Assembly: GCA_036365455.1 (NCBI GenBank)
Contig: JAWQUS010000030.1
Coordinates: 15,706,001-15,770,000 of the forward strand
Reading direction: 5' to 3'
Length of the DNA stretch: 64,000 nucleotides
Origin: Macrosoma leucophasiata
Lineage: Eukaryota > Arthropoda > Insecta > Lepidoptera > Hedylidae
Position numbers and translations under genes: made by a program. Positions 11,160 through 56,981 of the stretch are shown in pieces. Below the pieces are notes generated by a model. The model had not been told where the DNA came from. It was given only the letters and a program-made list of their open reading frames with translations, and did not search any database. The stretch's first letter is position 1. Every line of letters starts with the position of its first letter.

Positions 11160-11420
11160 TAATTTGTGAAAATGTAAGCTTTCTAGCTATCACAATTTAT
11201 GAGATACAGCCTGGTGACAGACAGACAGTTTCTGATATTAGCGTGCACAAACACACAGACAAACAGACATTTCTCCGGGATAAAAAGTACCCTGTGTTGT
11301 GCGCCAAAGGTAAAAGTATAATCATACCAAGTTTCATTATAATCGGACCGGTACTTTTTATGTAATGCTTGAACAAACAAACAGACAGACAGACAGACAA
11401 ATTTTTTTCTAATCACATAT
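11160..11420. repeat. repeat fragments with (ACAG)n
   Basis: TATGAGATACAGCCTGGTGACAGACAGAC, shared with 1498-1535 and (reversed) with 17095-17125, and a second (CAGA)n block at 11382-11400. Both are characteristic of the GGGTTCCGTA repeat class. Confidence 0.35.
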
Positions 11421-11544
11421 TTGTGTTCGGTATCGATCTAATAACATCGCCTGGTATTTATTTTTTCAATATTTTTAATGTACAGAATTTACACTTCTAC
11501 AGATTTATTGTAAGTATAGATTATGATTTTTTTTGTATAATATC

Positions 11545-11815
11545 GACGCTTAAGAACCAAAACCATCTATCTACACTTTTGTCGATTTTTACTTTTTGAC
11601 GCAGTTGTTGTTATGGCCAACTTACGAAAAATTTTCTTTAAACAGTAACCTCAAATTCGCGATAAATAAAAAGTTATAAGGCAATACCAATACCACCTTA
11701 GTTATAAGACGTAATAAATTTGTGGAAAAAAACAAAACGTTTTTTTAGTCTCCTGAAAAGTTGTTTTTTTGTAGATAGATGGATTTGGTTCTTAAGCGTC
11801 GATATAATATCAGGA
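11545..11815. repeat. inverted AT-rich repeat
   Basis: ATATCGACGCTTAAGAACCAAA at 11540-11562 returns inverted as TTTGGTTCTTAAGCGTCGATAT at 11783-11806 with an AT-rich middle: a MITE-like stem. No gene. Confidence 0.35.
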
Positions 11816-11944
11816 TGTATGGTGAAGGTTGAAAATATAAAGATATATTTTATTATAACTATTGTACAAAACTGCTTTTTATTAATTTCTAGTTGTAGCA
11901 ACTGAATATAGAAATAATAAGAAAAACATGAAAAGAAAAATTTT

Positions 11945-12160
11945 ACTTCAGGCAGGAATTGAACCTGCAACCTAAGGATAAAGTGGCTTGACTGGTTATC
12001 TCTGACAGAGATCGCAGGTTCAATTCCTTGAAATGAAACTATTTTTACGGATTTATCTTTTTTTATTTATTTTATATACGCGAGATAAATCCGTTTTTCA
12101 ATGAGAATGTAGCTCGCGAAAGCCTAAGAACATATCAGGTTCAATTCCTGAATGAAATCA
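11945..12160. repeat. three tRNA-derived fragments (B-box motifs)
   Basis: The B-box-like sequence GGTTCAATTCC occurs on the minus strand near 11957 and on the plus strand near 12019 and 12137. None has a foldable tRNA body. These are SINE remnants, not tRNA genes. Confidence 0.35.
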
Positions 12161-12564
12161 ATTTTTTTCTTCAATTTCTAATCCCTAGTTCATTACAGTA
12201 AGAGGATCAGCACCTGTATGGGTGCATTTGGAGTCTCTTGACCCACCAATTCAGCCAAACACTGTTCCATGGAACTTAAAAGATGATAATGTGTGACTAA
12301 ACATTCAGTAGGTAGGTAAGTACTTATCCCAGATATGAATATGACAGTAAAAAAAACAACGAATGCTTGGGAAAGATTCTATTGAAATAAGTTTTTTTCC
12401 TTTTAACTAACGAGTGAAGAATCGAAAGAAATAGGTATACCTACAATAATTGTATAAAAACAGGTACTTAGTTACTTATTGGCCGTCACTAAATATCATT
12501 ATGATTAAATAGGTAGGTATATAATTAATTGAATAATGTCTAATTTAATTTTCTCGCAATCCTA

Positions 12565-12767
12565 ACCTACTTGCCGTTAAATGGTAGTGTTCAGCGCTAT
12601 CGTGTTCCGGTCAGATGGTAAAGTGCGGACCTGTAATTTCCAGCACAGAGGACTCCGGCCTTAGGCCTCAGGAGTGCTAACGCATCTGCATATATATAGG
12701 CTGCAGTCATCACTTAACATCAATGTGAACTGCATGCTTGTTTACCACTTCCATTACATAAAAAAAT
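12565..12767 (+). mobile_element. family A retroposon copy (5' truncated)
   Basis: Starts at CTTGCCGTTAAATGGTAGTG and runs to the poly-A end. The head (about 60 bases) is missing. Confidence 0.65.
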
Positions 12768-12861
12768 ATTTTAGACAGAGGTCGAACCTGCAATATAAAT
12801 ATTATTATTATTTATGATATATAAATATTTTCATATAAACACATACGCGAATAAATCCGTA

Positions 12862-13120
12862 GGCGAACTTTGCTGACATAGCCAAGCAGATCTCAAAGCT
12901 GAAGTGGCAATGGGCAGGACACGTAGCTCGGAGCCGCTGGGGCAGAAATGTTCTAGAGTGGAGACCATGTATCGGTGTGGGACGTCCACCTGCAAGATGG
13001 ACTGACGACCCAGTCAAGGGTGCAGGTACCAGCTGGATGCACGTCGCTTCCGATCGGTTGGCATGGCGGTCATTGGGGAGGCCTATGTTCAGCAATGGAC
13101 GTCTTATGGATGATAAGATG
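12862..13120 (+). pseudogene. RTE-type LINE ORF2 C-terminal fragment
   Basis: The frame starting near 12875 reads DIAKQISKLKWQWAGHVA, then VLEWRPCIGVGRPPARWTDD and SWMHVASDRLAWRSLGRP, the C-terminal tail of RTE-class reverse transcriptases, followed by a short ATGATGATG-like end. Only about 85 codons survive, so it is a 5'-truncated insertion. Relatives lie at 35995-36290 (minus) and 36454-36565 (plus). Confidence 0.75.
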
Positions 13121-13141
13121 ATAGGTATATTCACGAGATAG

Positions 13142-13258
13142 GTCACGAGACTGTTTTAAAAACCGAAGATCCCAGTGTAGATTTCTCACAATAGCTTGGG
13201 TCACGCGAATGTGTTAAAAACCGAAGATCCCAGTGTAGATTTCTCACAATAGCTTGGT
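13142..13258. repeat. tandem duplication, two ~58-bp units
   Basis: The block AAAACCGAAGATCCCAGTGT ... CACAATAGCTTGG occurs twice head to tail with few differences. It lies about 250 bases beyond the RACK1 stop codon and may reach the end of its transcript. Confidence 0.7.
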
Positions 13259-13437
13259 AGGTATAAAGTTTTGGATAAGGAAAATAAATGATAATATCAC
13301 TTAGTCTAACCTTTATTTACATAATAATGGATAATACAAATAAATTATGCCACCAACTTGGCATTATGTACGTCACATACATCCAACTATACAAGGAGAT
13401 CATAATAAAAATGCTAAATATATACAAGACAATTCCA

Positions 13438-13443
13438 TTTATT
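13438..13443 (-). terminator. candidate polyadenylation signal of RACK1
   Basis: AATAAA on the minus strand 71 bases after the RACK1 stop. A second AATAAA lies at 13312-13317. Confidence 0.45.
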
Positions 13444-13513
13444 TTTATACTCATATTATACGAAATAGACTGAAGCACAAAAATAAATGAAACTTATCAC
13501 TTATAAATACACA

Positions 13514-13699
13514 TTATCGTGTAGATACAGACACTTGCCAGACTCTGATGATGTTGTCAGAGTATCCAGCAAACAAGGTCTGTCCATCAGTGGACCATGC
13601 TAAAGACAGGCACTGCGGTGGATCTGATTTCACATTTGTTTGATTCTGGTTGATGATTTCAGGTTTCAGTTCTTCAACCATCTCCTTGCTTTCCAGATC
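13514..13699 (-). CDS. Rack1: RACK1 coding exon 5
   Basis: Encodes [11 protein letters not shown] to the C terminus VSVSTR and the TAA stop: the last part of blade 6 and blade 7. Acceptor TTATAG. Confidence 0.93.
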   Translation of the reverse strand, partial: DLESKEMVEELKPEIINQNQTNVKSDPPQCLSLAWSTDGQTLFAGYSDNIIRVWQVSVSTR

Positions 13700-15737
13700 C
13701 TATAATAAAGAGAATTTCATGAATTTGCTTAATGTATTTTTTGTTTTTGAATGAAAGTGATGGCAACAGGTTAATTTGCAAAAAAAAAAAAAAAAAGGGT
13801 CTAGATGCATCGAGTTTTCTACTCCTGACAATAAGCTTTTTATTTTGCATCAAATCTACACCTGTCGTATAAATTATTTAGGCAACTTTATCTCATAGTA
13901 CCTATTAGTTTTTTATTTTTTGAAAAACTTACCCAAATCTTAATGGAAGGTCCGAATGCAGCACACAGCCAATATCTGTTGGGCGAGAAGCAGAGTGCTG
14001 TGATGATATCATTGTGGTCCAAGGTGTGCAAGTGTTTGCCGTCATTGAGGTCCCACAGCATTGCTTTCATATCCTTGCCACCAGATGCACAGAGGGAGCC
14101 GTCGGGAGATACTGTGACTGTGTTGAGGTAGCCAGAGTGACCAAGGTGGTTGATCTTCAATTTGCAGTTGGTCAAGTGCCATACCTGGAGGAAAAGAAGT
14201 GTTGATAATTTTACTGTATGGACAAACCTGGGCATGTTATGATACATTTTTGAAACAATTTATCCATATCATATTAAAGAGAGCACGCTGTGTACATCAT
14301 CTATCCCAATCTACTTAAAATGTAAGTGGGATAAGGCCTTGCGATCATGTTAAAATCCATACAATCCTCACCTTAACAGTACGATCCCAGCCTGCAGACA
14401 CAATGATGGGGTTGGCGTGATTAGGCGAGAATCGCACACATGACACCCAGTCAGTGTGGCCATCGTCTTGGATTGTGTACTTGCACTCGGCAAGAGTGTT
14501 CCACAGCTTGATGGTCTTGTCCCGGGAGCCAGACACAATTTGACGGTTGTCCACAGAGAATGCCACTGAGAGGACATCCTATAGAACATAAATTAGTTTG
14601 AATTTGGTGTCTACTAATCATACTACTTGTGCAACACAATAATGCTTTTAATATTAACATAAAAAGAAGTACCTAATTAATGTATTGTTGTAATATAAAC
14701 ATTGTTAAGAATGTTAATGGAATTGAGTTTGTTAGAAATACAAAATCTTAAAAAAAAGGATCTTACAAATTTTGTGTGCCAATTGCCATTTTGTTTATTG
14801 TCAAATGCAAGTCTGTTCTTACTAAAAAGTGCTTAACCACTCGGACCGTAGTCAGTCTGACTGTATAAGTGAGTCAGACATTTATTACTTTGGGCTGATT
14901 GGCTTACAAAGATTTGTGAGATCTAGCAAACATAGTGATGTATGAACTGTCAGCTACTTACAGACTATTGAGAGGGGTCTGTAGTATACTAGCGACTATC
15001 TTCTGCCTCGCAAAGGCACAAACATGTCTTCTGCCTCGCTAAGGCACTAACACGTCTTCTACCTCGCAAAGGCACTAATCTTCTGCCGCGCGTCGGCACA
15101 AACCCTAACATAGGAAATGTCTATCACACCTTAGTATGGTCTTCGAAACGCCTGGTTGTCTTTCCGGCAGCAAGATCCCACAAACGAAGTGTCTTGTCCC
15201 AAGAACCCGAGAGCGCATAGTTGCCGTCACTGGACAACACAACGTCCGAAATAAAATGAGAGTGGCCGTACAAGCGCTTCTGCGGCACACCGTAGTTGGT
15301 TTCGTCACGAGTCAATTTCCATACGATAAGAGTTTTGTCTGAAAAGGAAACATCATTCAAGTAGGTAACTTATACCTAAAGTTCTTATCGCAGACATTGG
15401 TCAAATATGATCAGCCCCATATCCGCTTGCCGCTCACGAGTCGCGTGGCAATGAATATCTTCATCATGAATAAAGAATTATATGAATCATATGCCAATGA
15501 AATACACATAATATATGATAAAATATATCACAAATACCAGATTCGAGTAAAAATAATGTATGGTTGGGGTGTGAATACTTGGATGTTAATGGATTTCTAC
15601 AATTTGGTAATAGTTAAAGCGGACTTACCACGCGATGAAGATAAAATCATATCCGGATATTTCGGGTTGGTTGCAATTTGGGTAACCCAACCATTGTGGC
15701 CGCAAAGGGTACCTCGAAGTTTCAATGTTTCATTCAT
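13514..15737 (-). CDS. Rack1: RACK1, receptor for activated C kinase (Gbeta-like WD40 ribosomal protein), 5 exons
   Basis: Scaffold on the 40S ribosomal subunit that binds protein kinase C and many signalling partners. Joining 15737-15629, 15338-15130, 14578-14372, 14184-13933 and 13699-13514 gives 963 nt, 320 aa plus stop; all introns have GT/AG ends (phases 1,0,0,0). The protein is almost identical to insect RACK1. It has seven WD40 repeats with GH...WD pairs, for example [17 protein letters not shown] and [20 protein letters not shown], and the conserved SSRDKT loop in which Arg36 and Lys38 are known ribosome contacts. The C terminus is [11 protein letters not shown]. The start is the only ATG before LKLRGTL. 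A pyrimidine tract 64-83 bases upstream suggests TOP/TCT-type control. Vertebrate RACK1 introns host C/D snoRNAs; see the weak candidate in intron 1. Confidence 0.96.
13933..14184 (-). CDS. Rack1: RACK1 coding exon 4
   Basis: 84 codons from VWHLTNCKL to GPSIKIW, blades 5 and 6. Acceptor CTCCAG, donor GTAAGT. Confidence 0.95.
14372..14578 (-). CDS. Rack1: RACK1 coding exon 3
   Basis: 69 codons from [10 protein letters not shown] to GWDRTVK, blades 3 and 4. Acceptor TCTATAG, donor GTGAGG. Confidence 0.95.
15002..15103. repeat. four degenerate ~27-bp tandem repeats in RACK1 intron 2
   Basis: The unit TCTTCTGCCTCGCAAAGGCA followed by CAAACATG-like spacers is repeated four times. The GCCTCGCAAAGGC core is nearly self-complementary, so each unit can form a small hairpin. 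Confidence 0.7.
15130..15338 (-). CDS. Rack1: RACK1 coding exon 2
   Basis: Completes the split Asp37 codon and runs from [12 protein letters not shown] to RRFEDHTK. Acceptor CCTTTTCAG, donor GTGTGA. Confidence 0.95.
15405..15475 (-). ncRNA. weak C/D-box snoRNA candidate in RACK1 intron 1
   Basis: On the minus strand a perfect C box (ATGATGA, 15467-15461) and a D box (CTGA, 15414-15411) lie 46 bases apart, and the D box ends 72 bases before the acceptor of exon 2, the usual spacing for intronic C/D snoRNAs. Vertebrate RACK1 introns host SNORD95 and SNORD96A. Against it: the terminal stem is poor (about 3 bp) and internal C'/D' boxes are unclear. Confidence 0.2.
15629..15737 (-). CDS. Rack1: RACK1 coding exon 1
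   Basis: 36 codons plus one base, [11 protein letters not shown] to PDMILSSSR. Donor GTAAGT. Confidence 0.95.
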
Positions 15738-15800
15738 CTTTTATTTTGTCAAAAAATACTGCAGGAAATATCCTGACTTGCTTCCGGACCTGCCGAGCGA

Positions 15801-15820
15801 TGAAAGAAAAAGAAAGAATG
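15801..15820 (-). promoter_or_regulatory. TCT/TOP-like pyrimidine start region of RACK1
   Basis: The minus strand reads CATTCTTTCTTTTTCTTTCA. It contains TTCTTTCT, which fits the TCT initiator (YYC+1TTTYY) used by ribosomal-protein genes in flies, and would give a 5' untranslated leader of about 79 bases beginning with a 5' terminal oligopyrimidine tract. RACK1 mRNA is a TOP mRNA in mammals. The start site itself is inferred. Confidence 0.45.
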
Positions 15821-16043
15821 ACAGGAACGAACGAATTAATTGAATAATGTCAAACCGTGTCAAACTGCAAACAGGAAAGAAGACCGAACTACAATGATGA
15901 AATTCGATTGAACGATTGAATAATTTGAAAAAAAATGACATTCATCACAGCACCAGAGCAACCATCTGTACCATAGATTATATAAATACATAATATAAAG
16001 CTGCTGACACATTATCGGACCCGTCCAACAGTAGAGTCTAATG

Positions 16044-16313
16044 CAGAGGTTCCCAAACTATTTTTTCTTGTAGACCCTTTACATTTTTTTTATGGTTTCT
16101 GTGGACCCACGTCTTTGCTACATTTACCACATTCCCGTATTTCCAATTTTATTCACACCTCGTAGACCCCCATCGAGTCTCCTATGGACCATATGGACTG
16201 GTAAGTAAATTGGTACTATCAGTGTATGTCAAATTTATTTTTCACTGACGTAGACCCCTTTCAGGTTGTCATAGACCCCCAGGGGTGGATATAGACCACT
16301 TTGGGAATCACTG
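16044..16313. mobile_element. hAT-type MITE, 270 bp
   Basis: Left end CAGAGGTTCCCAAAC and right end (reverse complement) CAGTGATTCCCAAAG are hAT-like terminal inverted repeats. They are flanked by an 8-base target duplication with one mismatch: GTCTAATG at 16036-16043 and GTCAAATG at 16314-16321. No transposase inside. Confidence 0.8.
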
Positions 16314-16764
16314 GTCAAATGGATGTGTCCGATAAGTATACTGTGCGAGAATAAATCTACTGTGCGAGTTTACGCGAGTTACGCGACGAGTCACAGCGGA
16401 GAGCTGCGAGCACGGTGGACGATCAGTTCAGTTGTATGCGAGATAAACGCTCCACCACATTGCACACCCACCTCGCACACAGCACAGACGCCACGCACAG
16501 CACACGCCGGTCCTAAAAAGTATGATTTTTATAACTCGCTCACAAATCCATGTCCACTGGAGATGAGCGGAGATTTTATGCAAACCTGTTGGTTATTATT
16601 TGCTCGCTCGCTCGCCCTCTCGCCTTTCACTGCGTCAATGGCAGCCTAAGAAAGTTACTGCCGCCGGCCCCCGCTCCGTGTCCCCGGTTCGATTTACATC
16701 GCCCTCAGAGTTGCGTTGAGCCATGGTTTTCAATCCAGTTTGAGGCAGTTTGTATGTATTCCTA

Positions 16765-16921
16765 CCCCCTTATTCATAAACGTACATTAGATACGTTTGA
16801 GCTATAGAATACTTTGTCTTTGTCAGTTGCATTGTCAAATGTGCAGGATAGAAAAAGACAAAGGAGAGATTAGCAACACTTTACAAACACTTTAGCTAAA
16901 ATATGTTTATGAATAAGGGGG
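16765..16921. mobile_element. MITE with CCCCCTTATTCATAAACGTA ends, copy 1
   Basis: Opens CCCCCTTATTCATAAACGTA and closes with its inverse (TATGTTTATGAATAAGGGGG). A second copy lies at 36722-36867. The inside is about 110 bases and non-coding. Confidence 0.75.
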
Positions 16922-17032
16922 TTTATGTTTTACCACATTACATCGCTGTATTTATTTATTATTGAATTTATAATATAGCGATGTAATATGTAATTTAGAT
17001 GTATATAATATTGTCTAATTTGGATTTTGTAG

Positions 17033-17180
17033 GGTTCCGTATCCAAAGGTTAAAAATGTAGTACGTTCACTACCAATTCTCCGCTGTACGTCTGTCTGTC
17101 ACCAGGCTGCATCTCATGATCCGTGATGATTTGAAATTTTCACAACTAATGTATTTTTGTTGTCGCATGTACGCAAGCGC
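17033..17180 (+). repeat. GGGTTCCGTA-type repeat
   Basis: GTAGGGTTCCGTATCC is followed by CGTCTGTCTGTCACCAGGC, matching 5170-5320 and (reversed) 11190-11240. Confidence 0.4.
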
Positions 17181-17894
17181 CGACCTACAGCTCCCGATGT
17201 GACGTCACAGGTCCGTGCGATCGCCCGGATTTTACCACGGGGGCCGTATTTTAACTTTTTACATTAAATTAATTTTTAAAATAAGATAAATATACATTGT
17301 GCTAATTTTTTAAATAAGTATACTGATATAAAAACAAAAAATTGGGTGACATTGTGCAGTAAGTAGGTTTGAAGGAAGGAAGGCTGATTGGTCTGTGGCC
17401 TGTGGTTTGAAGTGATTACATTTATCTCTGTTCGCAAGTCATTCTATTTCGAAAGGAGTATAGTGATCTGTGTCGAAAGGAATAAAAAAATCGAAACATG
17501 ACATATGTTCATAATATGTAATAGCAAATTATTAGATTTTAAGACACGATACAGAGTTTTTTCTGACTTAGTTATTTATTGGTGAAAATATTTATCACAT
17601 TTGTGGACGAATTTTATACTCATAGTGTGAAATTTTATATTTTGCATAAACATGCAAATGGATTTAATGCCAGAAATCCCTCAAACAAAAACTAAACCCA
17701 AAACATCTTTATCTGCTACCGTTAAGGTACTACCTATAACATTTTGCCTTTATTTTAATTTATTACAGCTAAAGGATATCAATGGTAGAACAAAGATATT
17801 TTAGATTATATAAGTTTTCATTCTTTTATTCTATAAATGGCTGTGGTTTAGTGACATCTATTGGCGTTAAAAAAGGTTTACTACCCTACATTAC

Positions 17895-18315
17895 CATAGA
17901 GCAACACCGGAGGGGAGTGGCCATATGCAGGCTTTCCCCGCTGTCAGAGTCCCCTCCGGTCCGCTGCGACCGGTGGGCCGCGTTGCTCTATGTGCATCAC
18001 TTATATTACTTTCTACATATAGCAACACGGACCACCGGACCACCGGCCGCGGCGGACTGGAGGAGAATAGCCATAGCGTGTTTTACCGATGCAAACAGTC
18101 TGTCATTTTTTGCGGGGGGAAATGCGTGCGACATACACGCACACTACAAAAATCGTCTATTACTACGAAACTCACACCTTGACTTTAACAAAATACAGAA
18201 ACAATTTCACGCACACATTTAAACATCTAGGTAACAAGTATAGGCCCATTTGGACTTGTACTTTGACAGAGGGGAAACCCTGCATATGGCTACTCCCCTC
18301 CGGTGTTGCTCTATG
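17895..18315. mobile_element. CATAGAGCAAC MITE, long-TIR copy
   Basis: About 37-bp terminal inverted repeats (left CATAGAGCAACACCGG..., right ...CCGGTGTTGCTCTATG) with GC-rich subterminal DNA. Inside is a further partial copy of the same end (GCCGCGTTGCTCTATG at 17979-17994). Relatives: 21201-21844 and 44949-45018. Open frames in it are not genes. Confidence 0.75.
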
Positions 18316-18850
18316 ACTTTCTATAATCAAATGCCCGTCCGTACCTTAGACTAAGTACCTTTAATCTAAGGTCTGTACGGTTGCAAGTTCATGCAAGTTG
18401 CAACTGACTGCAACTGACCTTTGGACAAGCATTATTGTTTTTTTATGTCACGAAATGGTAAATTGAGTAAATGCAGCGTAGCTTATAAAATTCAGCATTT
18501 AAAAAATCAGAAGTTTATTGACACTGAGGCAATATTATTACATATTCTCTGACTGAGGTTTAAGCTGTGAGCGGAAATTACAGGACGAACACGATAGTAT
18601 TGAATTTAGTGGTAAATATAGCTACGTCTTCGAGTTCCATCACTGGAGCTGCGCCATCAGTTAACCAGTATTACAAGTTTGTAAGACAAAAAGCGACCAC
18701 TGAAATTGGAGATATTGTTGGTCTATGGGCCCAAATTGGTGACGGTTGGGGGAGACGCGGCTTTATTGTATTCTATTTTGTATGAACGCATTCATAATAT
18801 GGCATCGCTATGTAGTTCCATTGCTAGCCGCCAGAGGGTCGTCGTTCTTT
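18316..18850. other. intergenic, nothing certain
   Basis: No motif or repeat I can name. A TATTACATATTCTC stretch at 18534-18548 recalls 706-720. Confidence 0.3.
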
Positions 18851-18860
18851 TGAAGCAAAT

Positions 18861-18910
18861 TGACGTCACGCAAGTGGTACGCCATTTTGTAAGTGTCTGC
18901 CGTAGTCAGT
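18861..18910 (+). promoter_or_regulatory. mts (PP2A catalytic) core promoter: CRE and arthropod initiator
   Basis: A perfect cAMP-response element TGACGTCA is at 18861-18868, GCCATTTTG at 18881-18889, and an arthropod-type initiator TCAGT at 18906-18910, about 115 bases before the ATG. The human PPP2CA promoter is also known to carry a CRE. Start site inferred. Confidence 0.45.
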
Positions 18911-19024
18911 ATTTCTAGGCAAAGTGTAAAATAGAAAATTCGCATGGTTTTGTGTACATTTAAAAGATAAAGATATCTCAAAACTAAGTTAACGTCTCGT
19001 ACGTTAATTTCACAGTCTCAAATT

Positions 19025-54705
<35,681 letters not shown>

Positions 54706-54899
54706 GCTACACGTGAGTATCTTCGATTGTTGATATTGTTATCTGTGCGATAAATTTGTAAACATCTCCCTAGATATTTATAAGTCTAATGCCGCTTTCA
54801 CACCGGCCGCATATGCTTTCTCGCTAGCCGAATGTTCGGTCTGTGTGGATGTGACTAGGGGTTTTTTAATACACGTTGTTTCGACTGAGTGTGCCTCGT

Positions 54900-55580
54900 G
54901 ATCTCATCACTTTAGTTGAAAAATGTCTACTTGTGGACAAAAGCTTCCACCAAAGATGACCAAAACAAAGAACAATGGCGAGCTCCCATACGTGTTTTTA
55001 TGTCAGTGAAATACTCACTGTCTTCAGTTCAAAAATATTGCTAATAGTTCAGCATCCATTCCTGATTTGCGTGATATATCGTTTTTTCGTCAAAACAGCC
55101 AGGAAAAATGGATAAATAGGTTTAAAGTTTTGTAGGTTATGTTACTAATATCAAGTTATGAAGCAAAATCGGAATCTTTCGGAAAAATCGGAAGATTCCA
55201 ACAATCATACACAAGAAGAGCAATATCTATTAGTCCAAAAATAGTCCTAAAATTCAGTAAAATTCTAATTCATCGAAGAAAACACCACATACAAAACAAT
55301 ATTCCGCAAAAAGTGACAGAATCTGACAGAAGTGACAGATAGCACTAGCACTGAATGACAGACAACTGACAGATTAGAAATGAATCGATATCGATTTTAA
55401 ATCGATCACACTGATTAAATTGAATTGAATGTCAAACTGGAGACCTCATTCAGGAATGATTATGATTGATTTAATCTAGTTATATCGGATGAGTAGAAAT
55501 AGTAAGGAAATAAAATTACTTTCTTGGTATCTGTTACAGTATACAATATATAGGGACTGTATGCCTTCATTTTTCTTATT
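54900..55580. other. between mts exon 6 and the next exon-like segments
   Basis: AT-rich, probably intronic. AATAAA at 55509-55514 would serve an unspliced 3' end. Frames at 55139-55342 are not convincing. Confidence 0.3.
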
Positions 55581-55649
55581 ACAGAGGCAAAACTATTTCG
55601 GCCTACGAGCCGGCAACGTATCCGTATTTAAACCTCTGTTTTTTTTCTG

Positions 55650-55728
55650 GAGATATCTTTAGGCTACAGGGTTCACTTACCGTCCACGTAAACTGCATGC
55701 TCGTTTCCCACCATCTTTACTCAAAAAA
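55650..55728 (+). repeat. family A retroposon tail fragment
   Basis: TAGGCTACAGGGTTCACTTA ... AACTGCATGCTCGTTTCCCA, the last third of the element, between two candidate acceptors (55584 and 55795). Confidence 0.5.
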
Positions 55729-55795
55729 GAGGGGTTGATCGATGGAACAGACCGTTGATGATGATGACATAACAGCTCCACACCGTTTGTTGCAG

Positions 55796-56076
55796 AGGAG
55801 GCGCATGTGAAGCAGGAGTCGCGCAAGGCGGGCCGCCGCGCCCCCCGCCCGCGCCGCGCCCGCGCCCCCCTCGCCACCTCCGCCCCCCTCGCCACCCTCG
55901 CCCGCCGCCACCCCCGCGACATCCGCGACCGCCTCGCCAGGTTCCGCGCCATCTGGACCGCCATCGTCCCCGCCGCCATCGCCACCGCCCTCCCCGACCT
56001 GTCCGCCGGCACCACCGCCTCGACCTCCGCGACCGTCAGGAATCGGCCCGCGCCCTATCCCTCATTTAGGACCTAA
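55796..56076 (+). CDS. GC-rich 3'-terminal coding-like exon in phase with mts (readthrough or alternative C terminus?)
   Basis: After the acceptor CCGTTTGTTGCAG, one frame is open for 92 codons (55798-56073) and stops at TAA. In the first ~80 codons nearly every third base is G or C (the only clear exception is one CAT), while A and T fall at positions 1 and 2: a strong coding signature in otherwise AT-rich DNA. The product is Arg/Ala/Pro-rich (for example ESRKAGRRAPRPRR) with a more regular part DIRDRLARFRAIWTAIVPA. Splicing from the donor at 54713 makes codon C+AG and places this frame exactly in register with PP2A past its TAG. It may encode a readthrough extension, be the last exon of another gene, or be untranslated. 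No known domain. Confidence 0.35.
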
Positions 56077-56519
56077 ACGTGACCGACCTGCTAACTTAGC
56101 CAAGTTGTAGCTGTAATTGACGTGACCGTTTCAATTGTCACTCGATACCGCTGCAAATCCAATAAGACATCTGATCGGGGGACGACACGGGTTTCTCCGG
56201 TCGTCGTGCGTTTATGTAAAGGATAATCGAAAATAACTTTCTTCGATTAAGCTCGAGACACTAATAAGCGGTATCTTTTCGATGTCTATTTAACCTTTAT
56301 TATCTCTATTTTCTATAGATGTTCGGTAATTTTGTTCGAACACGGGACAGTTCCGCTTCTATGAAGATATTCTCGGGGACGTCGGGACGGGGTGTAGGAA
56401 AACTGACTGTTGCGTCGCGCTCAAAACGGGATTTAGAACCGCGTTAGATGTAATCATTAACGCTGTATGACGAATCAAATGTATAGATCGTCATTGATAT
56501 GACACGTGACTTCAAACAC

Positions 56520-56525
56520 AATAAA
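56520..56525 (+). terminator. candidate polyadenylation signal
   Basis: AATAAA in ACACAATAAAATC, 444 bases after the stop of the GC-rich exon; a plausible end of the mts transcript. Confidence 0.35.
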
Positions 56526-56529
56526 ATCA

Positions 56530-56980
56530 TCCAATATATTTGCTTCATTGGTCCCAGTTGCAGCTAGTCAACTTGGTTAAGGAGGCTTCAGATAGGAGAT
56601 CGTATACAGAAAAATGAAGATAAGCGGAGTAAAAGTCCGATTTGATCTTTCGGGGCACATTCAGTGCGTAGTGGTTTTGTGATGATCTGGTTGTGGATAT
56701 AATGCCGTGTTTATGTCTTCGGTTGTGGACCGCATTTTAAATAGGTAAATGTATACGAAACATCTTTCACTAGCAACTAGTGTAAATTCTAGTATGCATT
56801 CTCTCTTGCTGAAAATTTAACGCTCATGTACGCGCGAATAAATCACATTAAATTCGTGTTATTTAGATAACTTCTTACCGACTGTAAAAGTACTTGTTTT
56901 GTAATGATTTTGTTGGTCAGTCATATGAGTCTTTAAACAATATTGGATATTTATATTCTGAAGACGAAGAGCGATTCTAA
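56530..56980. other. intergenic, nothing recognised
   Basis: No repeat or gene seen. Confidence 0.3.
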
Positions 56981-56981
56981 G

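Noticed and set aside
12808..13146. 112-codon minus-strand frame
   Set aside because: Antisense of the RTE tail; the plus frame matches the reverse transcriptase.
15397..15843. 148-codon plus-strand frame
   Set aside because: Runs through RACK1 intron 1 and antisense to its exon 1.
17652..17804. Small open frame starting MQMDLMPEIPQ with splice-like sites inside
   Set aside because: The putative intron is only 42 bases and the frame is open with or without it; 36-51 aa, no similarity recognised, so support is too thin.
55677..56015. 112-codon frame on the minus strand
   Set aside because: Shadow of the GC3-rich plus-strand exon; codon positions favour the plus frame.
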